Source of the DNA: ZC4RG30 sp039917615 | GTDB taxonomy: Bacteria; Pseudomonadota; Gammaproteobacteria; Steroidobacterales; Steroidobacteraceae | Assembly: GCA_039917615.1 (NCBI GenBank) | Contig: JBDSJD010000016.1 | Span: 20,899 to 84,898 of the forward strand | Direction: 5' to 3' | DNA length: 64,000 bases | Part shown: positions 32,593 to 41,318 of the stretch, one piece after another | Numbering within the stretch: the stretch's first letter is position 1 | How the letters are laid out: the number at the start of each line of letters is the position of its first letter | Translations under genes and position numbers: made by a program | The notes under the pieces: model-generated | The model's database searches: none | What the model was told of the DNA's origin: nothing | The model's input: the letters and a program-made list of their open reading frames with translations, nothing else

Positions 32593-35339
32593 TGTTTGTA
32601 CTTGCGACCGGAGCCGCAGGGGCAAGGATCGTTGCGCCCGATCTTGCGATCGCCGCGCACGAACGGCATCTGCGGCAGCGCACCGCCACTCTGTTCTGAT
32701 CGCATGTCGAACGGCGCGCCTGCCATCTGTTCTTCCGCGTCGGCCGGCTGCTCCTGCAGCGCCGATGCCTCCGCATGCTGCGCCTGCAGCGCGCGCATGA
32801 GCCGCTCACGGTGTTCGGCTTCCTCGCGCTCCACCTCGGCGGGATCGCGCAACTGGGCGCGGGCAAGCACGGATGCCACATCGTGCTTCACGCGATCGAG
32901 CATGTTGCTGAACAGTCCGAAGGCCTCGCGCTTGAACTCGTAGCGGTAATCCTTCTGCGCGTAACCGCGCAGATGGATGCCCTGCCGCAGGTAATCCATG
33001 GCGGCCAGGTGCTCGCGCCAGTGCTGATCGAGCGTCTGCAACAGAATCTGCCGCTCGAGCTGCCGCATCACCGGCGCACCGTAAAGCGCTTCCTTGTCTG
33101 CATACTGCGCATGGACTGCAGCAATGACGCGCTCGCGGAATACGGTTTCCTCGAGCTCCTGGTTGTCGGCGATCCACGGCTTGGCGTCGACGGCGGTGTT
33201 GAAATCGCGCTGTACCGCTTCGGCCAGTCCGTCCAGATCCCAGTCCGTGGGCGACGCCTGCGGCGGCACGAACTGTCCGATCAATGCGTTGACAGCGTCG
33301 TCGCGCATCCCTGCCACAGCTTCGGAAAGGTCGGTGGCACCCATGATGCCGGTGCGCTGCTGGTAGACAACCTTGCGCTGGTCGTTGGCCACGTCGTCGA
33401 ACATCAGGAGCTGCTTGCGGATGTCGAAGTTGTGCGCCTCCACCTTGCGCTGTGCCTTCTCGATCTGGCGCGTCAGCATGCCGGACTCGATGACCTCGCC
33501 TTCCTTCATGCCGGCAAACTGCAGCAGTTTCTTGGTGCGATTCGGATCGCCGAAGATGCGCATCAGCGTATCTTCCATCGACAGGTAGAACCGCGACGAA
33601 CCCGGATCGCCCTGGCGGCCGGAACGACCACGCAGCTGGTTGTCGATGCGGCGCGACTCGTGACGCTCCGTGCCCACGATGTGCAGACCGCCAGCCGCCA
33701 CGACTTCGTCGTGGCGCTGCTGCCAGGCCGCGCGCAGCGCTTCGCGGCGCGCGTCGTCCACCATTTCTCCGGAGGACGTAAGCGCTGCGATCTCGGCATC
33801 AAAGTTGCCGCCAAGCTGGATGTCGGTGCCGCGACCAGCCATGTTGGTGGCAATGGTCACGGCGCCGGGCTGACCGGCCTGCGCCACGATATGGGCCTCG
33901 CGCTCGTGCTGCTTCGCATTCAGCACTTCGTGCGCAACGCCTTCCTGCTTCAGCATGCCGGCAAGCAGCTCGGAACTTTCGATGGAGGTGGTGCCGACCA
34001 GCACGGGTTGGCGGCGCGTGGCGCAGTCGCGCAGGTCTTCGATGATCGCCTTGTATTTGTCCTGCTGCGTCAGATGCACCAGATCCGGCATGTCCTTGCG
34101 GATCATCGGCCGGTGCGTGGGAATGACCACCACCTCCAGGCCGTAGATCTGCAGGAACTCCGGCGCTTCGGTGTCGGCGGTGCCGGTCATGCCCGAAAGC
34201 TTTTTGTACAGGCGGAAATAGTTCTGGAAGGTGATCGAGGCAACCGTCTGGTTCTCCTCGCGCACATGCACGCCTTCCTTTGCTTCCACGGCCTGGTGCA
34301 GGCCGTCAGACCAGCGGCGGCCGGGCATGGTGCGACCAGTGAATTCATCGACGATGATCACTTCGCCATTGCGCACAATGTATTCCACATCGCGCTTGTA
34401 GATGGCATGGGCGCGCAGCGCCGCGTTCAGGTGATGCATCAGGCGGATGTTCGCCGCGTCGTAGAGGCTTTCTCCCTCGCGCAGCAGACCATGCTCTGAC
34501 ATCAACTGCTCGACTCGTTCATGGCCAGCTTCGGTGATATGCACCTGCTTGGCCTTTTCGTCGACCGAGTAATCGCCGGGACCGTCCTCTTCCTTCTGGC
34601 GGGACAGCTGCGGCACCAGCTTGTTGATGCCGAGATAAAGGTCGGTGTTCTCGTCGGCGGGCCCCGAAATGATTAGCGGCGTGCGCGCCTCGTCGATGAG
34701 GATGGAGTCCACTTCATCGACGATCGCGAAGGCCAGGCCGCGCTGCACGCGATCTTCCAGGCGATAGGCCAGGTTGTCGCGCAGGTAATCGAAGCCGAAT
34801 TCGTTGTTGGTTCCATAGGTGATGTCGCAGGCATACGCCGCGCGTTTTTCCGCGGAGCTCTGCGCATTGCGGATCACGCCGACCGTCAGCCCCAGGAACC
34901 GGAACACGGGCGCCATCCAGTCCGAGTCGCGCTGCGCCAGATATTCATTGACCGTAACCACGTGCACGCCCTCGCCCGGCAGTGCGTTCAGGTAGGCAGG
35001 CAGTGTGGCGACCAGCGTCTTGCCCTCGCCGGTGCGCATCTCGGCGATGCGGCCCTCGTGCAGCGTCATGCCACCGATCAGCTGCACGTCGAAGTGCCGC
35101 ATTTTCAGCGTGCGCCGGGCCGCTTCGCGTACCACGGCGAAGGCCTCTGGCAGCAGCGAATCCAGAGCTGCCCCCGCGGCCAGCCGTTGCCGGAACTCTG
35201 CGGTCTTCGCACCAAGCGCCTCGTCCGACAGCGCCTCCAGTGCCGACTCGAACTTGCCTGCCTGCACGGCCAGGCTGCTATAGCCGCGCACAATGCGTTC
35301 ATTGCGGCTGCCGAATACACGCGTCAGAAACTGGAGCAC
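32568..35339 (-). CDS. secA: Preprotein translocase ATPase SecA
   Basis: A 923-residue motor of the Sec pathway. It has the DEAD-type Walker A MRTGEGKTL (residues 101-109), the DEVDSILIDEARTPL motif, the second helicase domain, and the long scaffold and wing regions. The C-terminal SecB/lipid-binding zinc motif CPCGSGRKYKQCHG is intact. Translation starts at GTG 35339, with the protein beginning MLQFLTRVFGSRNERIVRGY. A TAAAAT box about 90 bases upstream is a possible -10. It overlaps mutT downstream. Confidence 0.97.
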   Translation of the reverse strand: MLQFLTRVFGSRNERIVRGYSSLAVQAGKFESALEALSDEALGAKTAEFRQRLAAGAALDSLLPEAFAVVREAARRTLKMRHFDVQLIGGMTLHEGRIAEMRTGEGKTLVATLPAYLNALPGEGVHVVTVNEYLAQRDSDWMAPVFRFLGLTVGVIRNAQSSAEKRAAYACDITYGTNNEFGFDYLRDNLAYRLEDRVQRGLAFAIVDEVDSILIDEARTPLIISGPADENTDLYLGINKLVPQLSRQKEEDGPGDYSVDEKAKQVHITEAGHERVEQLMSEHGLLREGESLYDAANIRLMHHLNAALRAHAIYKRDVEYIVRNGEVIIVDEFTGRTMPGRRWSDGLHQAVEAKEGVHVREENQTVASITFQNYFRLYKKLSGMTGTADTEAPEFLQIYGLEVVVIPTHRPMIRKDMPDLVHLTQQDKYKAIIEDLRDCATRRQPVLVGTTSIESSELLAGMLKQEGVAHEVLNAKQHEREAHIVAQAGQPGAVTIATNMAGRGTDIQLGGNFDAEIAALTSSGEMVDDARREALRAAWQQRHDEVVAAGGLHIVGTERHESRRIDNQLRGRSGRQGDPGSSRFYLSMEDTLMRIFGDPNRTKKLLQFAGMKEGEVIESGMLTRQIEKAQRKVEAHNFDIRKQLLMFDDVANDQRKVVYQQRTGIMGATDLSEAVAGMRDDAVNALIGQFVPPQASPTDWDLDGLAEAVQRDFNTAVDAKPWIADNQELEETVFRERVIAAVHAQYADKEALYGAPVMRQLERQILLQTLDQHWREHLAAMDYLRQGIHLRGYAQKDYRYEFKREAFGLFSNMLDRVKHDVASVLARAQLRDPAEVEREEAEHRERLMRALQAQHAEASALQEQPADAEEQMAGAPFDMRSEQSGGALPQMPFVRGDRKIGRNDPCPCGSGRKYKQCHGRLSA

Positions 35340-35495
35340 AGGACCCTTGAACCTCGAGGTAAGCGATAACCGAAGCAGATTTGCGGCAAAGGGCGCTGTT
35401 TCAAGCCCCTGGGCCGATCAAACGGACCATTTTACGATAGTTGGGCCATGGCTGGCATGGCAGCGTTGCAGCCGCCCGGTGCGGGCCGATCCCGC

Positions 35496-36377
35496 TCAGG
35501 GGCCGATGAATGCCAGGGGGTTGAGATTCTGGCCGTTGCGCAGCACTTCGAAGTGCACATGCGGACCGGTGGAGCGGCCGGTCGAGCCCATCATCGCTAT
35601 GGCTGTGCCGCGGTTCACCGTATCGCCCGCATTCACCAGCAGACGCTGATTGTGACCATAGCGGGTCACGTAACCATCGCCGTGATTGATCTCGACCAGG
35701 TTGCCATAGCCGCTGACGGCCTCGGCGCGCGTTACGACGCCAGCGGCAACCGACACGACCTTGGAGCCGCGTAGCCCGGCGAAGTCCAGGCCGCGGTGCA
35801 CGGCATCGCTGCCGTCAAATGGATCCTGTCGCCCACCGTAATAGGAAGAGATATATCCCTCCAGCACCGGGCGACCTTCCGGGCGGACAGCCTCGGTCAG
35901 GCTCCGTGAAAGAATCACGTTTTCCAGCGCCGCCAGCTGCCCGTCGCGGGTTTCCAGTTTGCGCTGCATGTCATTGAGCAGAAGGTTGAGGTCGGGCACC
36001 TGCGGGCTGGCGCCACTGTCCCCTTCTTCGGGGCCACCGACAGCGGGCGGGTCATCGAAATTGAGTTCGCGATTGTTGATATTTGCCATCTGGGTCAGGC
36101 GTTTGCCCAGTGCGTCGAGCCGGATGACATGGGCATTGAGCTCGCCAACGCGGATGGACATGGCATCCACGCGATCCTGCACATTCCGGCGGAGGGAACT
36201 GATCTCGGCCAGCTGCGCACGACTGCCTAATCCCCTGGCGCCGAGCTTCATTCCCAATGCAAAGACGGACCCAAGCAGAACCAGCACCAGCGCGCCGGCC
36301 AGGCCCAGCGTAAGCGGGTGGGTCAGGTGCAGGTTTCTGGCCTGCCCCCAGCGACGGGAGAAAAAGATCAGGTTCAT
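35496..36377 (-). CDS. M23-family murein endopeptidase-like protein
   Basis: A 293-residue bitopic protein with one membrane helix (about residues 21-43), a coiled-coil segment (about 55-160) and a C-terminal M23/LytM domain (about 190-290). The zinc ligands are His194 and Asp198 (HRGLD) and His275 (GPHVHFE), with His242 and His273 as catalytic residues, so it looks like an active metalloendopeptidase, not an EnvC-like pseudoenzyme. It is divergent from dciA and upstream of secA, its usual position. Confidence 0.9.
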   Translation of the reverse strand: MNLIFFSRRWGQARNLHLTHPLTLGLAGALVLVLLGSVFALGMKLGARGLGSRAQLAEISSLRRNVQDRVDAMSIRVGELNAHVIRLDALGKRLTQMANINNRELNFDDPPAVGGPEEGDSGASPQVPDLNLLLNDMQRKLETRDGQLAALENVILSRSLTEAVRPEGRPVLEGYISSYYGGRQDPFDGSDAVHRGLDFAGLRGSKVVSVAAGVVTRAEAVSGYGNLVEINHGDGYVTRYGHNQRLLVNAGDTVNRGTAIAMMGSTGRSTGPHVHFEVLRNGQNLNPLAFIGP

Positions 36378-36408
36378 TTAGGCTTGGGTAGGAGAAGTCT
36401 TACCGACT

Positions 36409-36756
36409 ATGCCCAAGAAGCCCCGCCGACACAACCGGCCCGACCGCGACCCGCGCACAGTTCAGAGCGCAGCGTCATTGTTGCGTCGCATCAGCCAGAA
36501 AGCCGGCGGCGCCCTGCCTGCGGCGCAAACCACATTGGCCGGCACTTCACTTATTGAAACCCTGCGGGCATTGCTGCCGGAGGAATTGCGGCAGCATCTG
36601 CTGGAGGTGCTGGAGAAACCCGGTGAAGTGGTGCTTTTCACGGACTCCGCCGTATGGGCTGGAAGGCTGAAATTGGCGGCGGGGGAATTGTCCGGGTTTG
36701 CATCCGGACGGCGACAGGTGGTGCGGGTGATGCCCCGCGGGGGCTACCGAAAGTAG
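36409..36756 (+). CDS. dciA: DciA-like DUF721 protein
   Basis: A 115-residue basic protein of the DUF721 family, which includes DciA, the helicase operator that loads DnaB in bacteria lacking DnaC. The start is rich in Arg/Lys; the conserved core is LEVLEKPGEVVLFTDSAVWA and AGRLKLAAGE. The place between lpxC and the M23/secA genes is typical. It is divergent from the M23 gene with 31 bases between. It is followed by a toxin-antitoxin pair. Confidence 0.82.
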   Translation: MPKKPRRHNRPDRDPRTVQSAASLLRRISQKAGGALPAAQTTLAGTSLIETLRALLPEELRQHLLEVLEKPGEVVLFTDSAVWAGRLKLAAGELSGFASGRRQVVRVMPRGGYRK

Positions 36757-36769
36757 CTTTCTGCTCAAG

Positions 36770-36798
36770 TGGATATTTCAGATGACCAGTCATATTAT
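36770..36798 (+). promoter_or_regulatory. Possible promoter of the vapBC-like pair
   Basis: TGGATA (36770-36775) and TATTAT (36793-36798) are 17 bases apart. The start would fall close to the ATG at 36805, which has no ribosome-binding site, so the transcript may be leaderless. Near-palindromic TGACCAGTCA (36784-36793) overlaps the -10 box and could be an operator. Confidence 0.4.
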
Positions 36799-36804
36799 GT
36801 GTCC

Positions 36805-37023
36805 ATGAAACAGATTGCCGCCGCCAAATTCAAGGAGCAGTGCCTCGCGCTGCTCGATAGCACCGATCCGGACGGCATCGTCATCACCAAGCGTGGCAAG
36901 CCGGTAGCGCAGTTGCTGCCAATCCAGGGCAGCTCCGCAGCGCTGATCGGCGCCCTGCGCGACAAGATCACCATTCACGGCGACATCCTCTCCACGCACG
37001 TGAAGTGGAATGCTCAATCTTGA
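36805..37023 (+). CDS. Phd/YefM-family antitoxin
   Basis: A 72-residue antitoxin starting MKQIAAAKFKEQCLALLDST, then VITKRGKPVAQLLPI, the Phd/YefM DNA-binding fold. The C-terminal part (about residues 50-72) would cover the toxin active site. ATG 36805 fits the family start; a GTG at 36769 would add 12 residues. Its end overlaps the PIN-domain toxin gene by 14 bases. Confidence 0.87.
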   Translation: MKQIAAAKFKEQCLALLDSTDPDGIVITKRGKPVAQLLPIQGSSAALIGALRDKITIHGDILSTHVKWNAQS

Positions 37024-37369
37024 TACGCACATTCTGCTGCACGCGGTCGCCGGCGAGCTGACGGCACGCGAGGCGAAGCGGCTGGCAGCTGAGCCCTGGG
37101 GCATCAGCGCCATCGTACTGTGGGAGATCGCCAAGCTCGCGCAACTGAAACGCATCACCGTGGACCTGACGGACCCTGCGGTAACGCGAGTGCTGTCGGC
37201 AGTCCATGTCTGGCCGATCACCGTCGACATCGCCCGTGTCAGCACTGCGCTTGACGTGCGGGTCGACCCGGCCGACGAACTGATTGCGGCGACCAGCATC
37301 GTGCAGCGCATTGCGCTGGTGACCAGGGACAAGAAGCTGCGCGGTTCCAGGCTGATTCCGTTGGCATAG
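37010..37369 (+). CDS. PIN-domain toxin, VapC type
   Basis: A 119-residue PIN-domain ribonuclease with the acidic site residues Asp5 (MLNLDTH), Glu39 (LWEIAK), Asp89 (DPADELIAAT) and Asp107 (TRDKKL). VapC toxins cut specific tRNA or rRNA targets. It overlaps the antitoxin gene by 14 bases, as in many type II pairs. It sits in the interval between dciA and lpxC together with a secreted esterase gene. Confidence 0.9.
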   Translation: MLNLDTHILLHAVAGELTAREAKRLAAEPWGISAIVLWEIAKLAQLKRITVDLTDPAVTRVLSAVHVWPITVDIARVSTALDVRVDPADELIAATSIVQRIALVTRDKKLRGSRLIPLA

Positions 37370-37460
37370 GCACAGCGGAACCGCCGGCTGGCAACGCGGC
37401 GCACTTCTGTGTTCAGATCATCAGGCGAATCGTCACACCCGCGACTCCAAGGACACTGAC

Positions 37461-38951
37461 ATGAAACGCCTCAGCCTTTGCGGATCGATCCTGGCAGCAT
37501 GGTCCGCGAACTTCGCGTTCGCAGCGCCAGCGCCGCCGAGCCCGGGCGCGGCGGCATGTGCCGCGCTCGGGAATGGCCCGGCATTTGCGCAGACCCAGGT
37601 TGCAAGTGCTGCCGTTGTTCTGGCCGCAAACGGTCTGCCGGCGTACTGCGAAGTGCAGGGAGTCATCCGCGCCGACAAAGGGTCGCAGATCGGTGTCGTC
37701 TATCGCCTGCCCGAGAACTGGAATCGCAAACTGCTGGCGCTGGGTGGCGGCGGCTGGATGGGCAACACGACACTGCAGGCTGCGGGCGAAGGGCTAAAGC
37801 GCGGCTATGCGACGCTGCAGACCGATGCGGGTCACACCACAGGCTCCGGTTTCGACGCAGCGCCGTGGGCGATCCAGGCGGACGGCAGCGCCAACAAGCC
37901 GAAGCTGGAAGATTTCTCGCACCGCGCCATTCATCTGATGACGGCGCGCGGCAAGGATGTAATCAAGGCGTACTTTGGCGCTGCCGCGAGCCGCGCGTAT
38001 TACCAGGGATGTTCCACCGGCGGCCGCATGGGGCTGATGGAAGTGCAGCGCTACCCTGAGGATTTCGACGGCGTGATCGCCGGGGCGCCGGTGTACACCC
38101 TGCAGACGCAGACCAGCGCACAGCTGCGCGCGTTGGCATTCGCGGCGCCCGGCGCGCGCCTGCTGCCGCAGCACCTGACGCTGGTGACCAAGGCGGTGCT
38201 TGCCGCCTGCGACGCAAAAGACGGCGCTGCGGATGGCGTGCTGCGCGATCCGCGCGCCTGCAACTTCAATCCGGCCGTGCTGGCCTGCACCGGCGGTCAG
38301 GCAGCAGACAGTTGCCTCACTGCCCCGCAAATCGCTGCGCTGCGGAAAGTCTATGCCGGGGAAAAGATGAAGAGCGGCGCCGTCGCAGCCTATCCACTGG
38401 ATATGGGCGGGGAGACCGGCTGGGCGCGCTTCGTCGCGGCGACGGCGGCCGGCGATCCGGGCACCAACAGCGGCGGCATGCACGCGCTGCGCGGGCCGTT
38501 GCTCGGTGACAGCAATTTCGACATGAACACTTTCACTGCAGAGACGGTGGGGAAAGTGCGCAATAGCTGGCTGGCGGATGTCTACGAGGCGAAGCAGACC
38601 AACATCACGCCGTTCGTGCGGCGGGGCGGCAAGCTGATTCTGTGGCATGGCTTCAGCGATCCGGGCCCGAGCGCCCGCGGCACGATCGAGTACTACGACG
38701 CGGCGCGCAAGGCCACGCCGCGATCCGCTGACGCGTTGCGCCTCTTCCTGGCGCCGGGCGTGGCTCATTGCGGCGGCGGCAGCGGACCGGACCGCATCAA
38801 CTGGCTGGAAGCGCTGGAGAACTGGGTAGAGAAGAACCAGGCGCCGGAGCAGCTGCCGGCTACCAAGACGGATTCGAGCTTGGCCTGGAATGTGTGCGCG
38901 TATCCGAAGCTGCCTACTGGTCAGGCGGGCGGAACGTACGCCTGCAAGTAG
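37461..38951 (+). CDS. Secreted tannase/feruloyl esterase family protein
   Basis: A 496-residue protein with an N-terminal signal peptide (cleavage after AFA-AP, about residue 22). The tannase/feruloyl esterase signatures are all visible: the CS-D-HC triad with Cys184-Ser185 in GCSTGG, Asp400 in HGFSD and His436-Cys437 in VAHCGG, where the two cysteines usually form a disulfide. An Asp-rich calcium-loop candidate is DAKDGAADGVLRDP (about 251-264). It hydrolyses ester bonds of plant phenolics such as gallates or hydroxycinnamates; the substrate is not known here. It has no functional link with its neighbours. Confidence 0.9.
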   Translation: MKRLSLCGSILAAWSANFAFAAPAPPSPGAAACAALGNGPAFAQTQVASAAVVLAANGLPAYCEVQGVIRADKGSQIGVVYRLPENWNRKLLALGGGGWMGNTTLQAAGEGLKRGYATLQTDAGHTTGSGFDAAPWAIQADGSANKPKLEDFSHRAIHLMTARGKDVIKAYFGAAASRAYYQGCSTGGRMGLMEVQRYPEDFDGVIAGAPVYTLQTQTSAQLRALAFAAPGARLLPQHLTLVTKAVLAACDAKDGAADGVLRDPRACNFNPAVLACTGGQAADSCLTAPQIAALRKVYAGEKMKSGAVAAYPLDMGGETGWARFVAATAAGDPGTNSGGMHALRGPLLGDSNFDMNTFTAETVGKVRNSWLADVYEAKQTNITPFVRRGGKLILWHGFSDPGPSARGTIEYYDAARKATPRSADALRLFLAPGVAHCGGGSGPDRINWLEALENWVEKNQAPEQLPATKTDSSLAWNVCAYPKLPTGQAGGTYACK

Positions 38952-38954
38952 CGC

Positions 38955-39902
38955 CTAGTAGCGGTCATCTTCCTCTTCTTCTTCGTCGTCGTGCGTTGGT
39001 TCACGCGTGTCGATGTAGGCAATGGGCACGTCGGCCGCGGAATCGAACTCGACGATTTCCCAGGCGTCAGGCTGGGACAGCAGCTCGCGCAGCAGCCGGT
39101 TGTTCAGGCCATGCCCGGACTTGTAGCCGCTGAATTCACCGATGATGCTGTGGCCGAGCAGATACAGATCGCCGATGGCATCGAGAATCTTGTGTTTGAC
39201 GAACTCGTCCTGATAACGCAGGCCGTCTTCGTTCAACACCTTTGAATCGTCGAGCACGATGGCGTTGCCCAGGCTGCCCCCCAGCGCAAGGTTGTGCCGG
39301 CGCAGGGTTTCCAGGTCCCGCATGAAACCGAAGGTGCGCGCGCGGGCCACTTCCTTCAGGTACAGCGTCGAGGAAAAATCCATCGAGGCGCTGGACAGGT
39401 TGCGCTTGAAGATCGGATGGTCGAATTCGATCTCGAAATTGACCCGAAACCCCGGATGCGGATCAAAGCGCGCCCATTTGTCGCCATCGCGCACTTCCAC
39501 GCGGCTCAGGATCCGCGCGAAGCGCTTGGGTCGGTTCTGCTCGGCAATGCCAGCCGATTGCAGCAGGAAGACGAACGGCCCGGCGCTGCCATCCATGATG
39601 GGCACTTCGGCGGCAGTCAGATCCACGGTGGCGTTGTCGATGCCGAGGCCCGCGAACGCGGACATCAGATGTTCAATGGTGGAGATGCGCACCTCGCCCT
39701 GCTGCAGCACCGTGCCCATGCGTGTGTCGCCCACCTGTGCGGCGAGCGCTGCGATGCCAACTGGAGGTGCGAGATCGGCGCGGCGAAAGACGATGCCCGT
39801 ATCGGGCGGCGCCGGATGCACCTTCATCGTGACTTGCGAGCCGCTGTGCAGGCCCACGCCAGCAGCGCTGATGCTGTTTTTGAGGGTGCGTTGACCAAAC
39901 AT
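38955..39902 (-). CDS. lpxC: UDP-3-O-acyl-GlcNAc deacetylase LpxC
   Basis: A 315-residue zinc amidase for the committed step of lipid A synthesis. Zinc ligands are His78 (STIEHLMSA), His237 and Asp241 (KHKILDAIGD); His264 (SGHGLNN) is the catalytic histidine. The C-terminus ends with an acidic stretch EPTHDDEEEEEDDRY, longer than in E. coli LpxC, where the tail is recognised by FtsH. ATG 39902 is chosen by alignment; the frame stays open upstream. It lies 114 bases after ftsZ, with a hairpin between. Confidence 0.96.
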   Translation of the reverse strand: MFGQRTLKNSISAAGVGLHSGSQVTMKVHPAPPDTGIVFRRADLAPPVGIAALAAQVGDTRMGTVLQQGEVRISTIEHLMSAFAGLGIDNATVDLTAAEVPIMDGSAGPFVFLLQSAGIAEQNRPKRFARILSRVEVRDGDKWARFDPHPGFRVNFEIEFDHPIFKRNLSSASMDFSSTLYLKEVARARTFGFMRDLETLRRHNLALGGSLGNAIVLDDSKVLNEDGLRYQDEFVKHKILDAIGDLYLLGHSIIGEFSGYKSGHGLNNRLLRELLSQPDAWEIVEFDSAADVPIAYIDTREPTHDDEEEEEDDRY

Positions 39903-39918
39903 CGGGAGACTGCCGCGA

Positions 39919-39949
39919 CTACGGTAGCCGGTGAGGACGGCTACCGTAG
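39919..39949. other. Perfect 12-base hairpin between ftsZ and lpxC
   Basis: CTACGGTAGCCG (39919-39930) and CGGCTACCGTAG (39938-39949) form a perfect 12-base stem with a 7-base loop. No T-run follows on the minus strand, so it is not a standard rho-independent terminator. It could stabilise, process or attenuate the transcript between ftsZ and lpxC. Confidence 0.7.
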
Positions 39950-40016
39950 CACAGATCGCTCGCGGATCAGCGGGTGCGACGGGACAGCTGAACCGTCGCA
40001 ACCGATCCGTCTCGCG

Positions 40017-41285
40017 TCAGTCCGCCTGGCGACGCAGGAACGCCGGAATATCCAGCAGTTCCTCGTTCACCTGTGCGGGATGACCCATGCCGTCGCCCAC
40101 TGCGCGTGCGAAGCGCTGCACGGCAGGCTTGTCGAAACCGGCATAGTCGGCTGCGACAGGCGCCAGTGCAGGCGGGGTACGGCGGCCGGCACGCATTGCG
40201 GAATCGCCACGCATCCCTGCGTCGCCGCGCATCCCTGCGTCGCCGCGCCTTCCGGCATCGCGTTGACTGACTGCTTCATGCGCCGGCTCACGATAGCCAA
40301 AGCCTTCGCGACCACGGCCCTGCTGGGCAACACGGTTAAGGCCCGTGGCAACCACGGTCACGCGCATTTCGTCCTGCATGTCGGGATCGATCACGGTGCC
40401 GACCACCACGGTGGCGTCGTCCGAGGCGAACTCCCTGACGATCGAGCCCACTTCCTCGAATTCGCCGATCGACATGTCCATGCCGGCGGTGACATTCACC
40501 AGGATGCCGTGGGCATCGGCCAGATCGACGTGTTCGAGCAACGGCGACGACACCGCAGCCTCCGCAGCTGCGCGCGCACGACCCTCGCCGCGAGCATTGC
40601 CGCTGCCCATCATCGCCATGCCGGTCTCCGACATTACGGTGCGCACATCAGCAAAGTCCACGTTGATGAGACCAGGACGGGTGATGAGCTCGGCAATGCC
40701 CTGCACTGCGCCCTGCAGCACCTGGTTGGCCGACTTGAACGCGTCGAGCAACGTGGTGGAGGCGCCGAGCACCGTCAGCAGCTTCTGGTTCGGAATGGTG
40801 ATCAGCGAATCGACGTACTTCGACAGTTCGGCGATGCCGTTCTCGGCTGCGCGCGAGCGCTTGTTGCCTTCCATGTCGAAAGGCCGCGTGACTACCGCCA
40901 CTGTCAGGATGCCAAGCTCCTTGGCCAGCTGCGCGACGATCGGCGCCGCGCCGGTGCCGGTGCCACCGCCCATGCCGGCGGTGATGAACAGCATGTCGGC
41001 GCCGTCGATCATCGAGATCAGACGCTCGCGATCCTCCAACGCAGCGGCACGGCCGACGTCTGGATTGGCGCCTGCGCCCAGGCCCTTGGTGATGTCGCTG
41101 CCGATCTGCAGCGAGGCCTTGACCTTCGAGTGTTTGAGCGCCTGCGCATCGGTGTTGATGCACATGAACTCCACACCCTCGATCCCGGAGGTCACCATAT
41201 GGGTCACGGCGTTACCGCCGCCGCCGCCCACGCCGATGACCTTGATAACAGCGTTCTGGCTGTATGCTTCCATTACTTCAAACAT
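40017..41285 (-). CDS. ftsZ: Cell division GTPase FtsZ
   Basis: A 422-residue tubulin homologue that forms the Z ring. It has the GTP-binding motif GGGTGTG (residues 106-112) in ITAGMGGGTGTGAAP, the T7 synergy region and the C-terminal conserved peptide LLDIPAFLRRQAD that binds FtsA, ZipA and ZapD. The linker (about 320-405) includes tandem GDAGMR repeats near residues 342-366. ATG 41285 follows GAGGAG at 9-base spacing. It is preceded by ftsA and followed by a hairpin and lpxC. Confidence 0.98.
   Translation of the reverse strand: MFEVMEAYSQNAVIKVIGVGGGGGNAVTHMVTSGIEGVEFMCINTDAQALKHSKVKASLQIGSDITKGLGAGANPDVGRAAALEDRERLISMIDGADMLFITAGMGGGTGTGAAPIVAQLAKELGILTVAVVTRPFDMEGNKRSRAAENGIAELSKYVDSLITIPNQKLLTVLGASTTLLDAFKSANQVLQGAVQGIAELITRPGLINVDFADVRTVMSETGMAMMGSGNARGEGRARAAAEAAVSSPLLEHVDLADAHGILVNVTAGMDMSIGEFEEVGSIVREFASDDATVVVGTVIDPDMQDEMRVTVVATGLNRVAQQGRGREGFGYREPAHEAVSQRDAGRRGDAGMRGDAGMRGDSAMRAGRRTPPALAPVAADYAGFDKPAVQRFARAVGDGMGHPAQVNEELLDIPAFLRRQAD
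40211..40246 (-). repeat. Two 18-base tandem repeats in the ftsZ linker
   Basis: Two identical 18-base units lie at 40211-40228 and 40229-40246, with degenerate copies on both sides. They encode the RGDAGM repeats of the FtsZ linker. Repeat number may differ between strains. Confidence 0.85.
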
Positions 41286-41318
41286 GGCTGTCAGCTCCTC
41301 ACTAGGTAGAAAACGGAT

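Noticed and set aside
32775..34499. 574-codon plus-strand frame opposite secA
   Set aside because: secA is complete on the minus strand, and the antisense frame has no recognisable motif.
39294..41309. 671-codon plus-strand frame across lpxC and ftsZ
   Set aside because: It is antisense to two essential, fully conserved genes and is rich in His, Arg and Gln.
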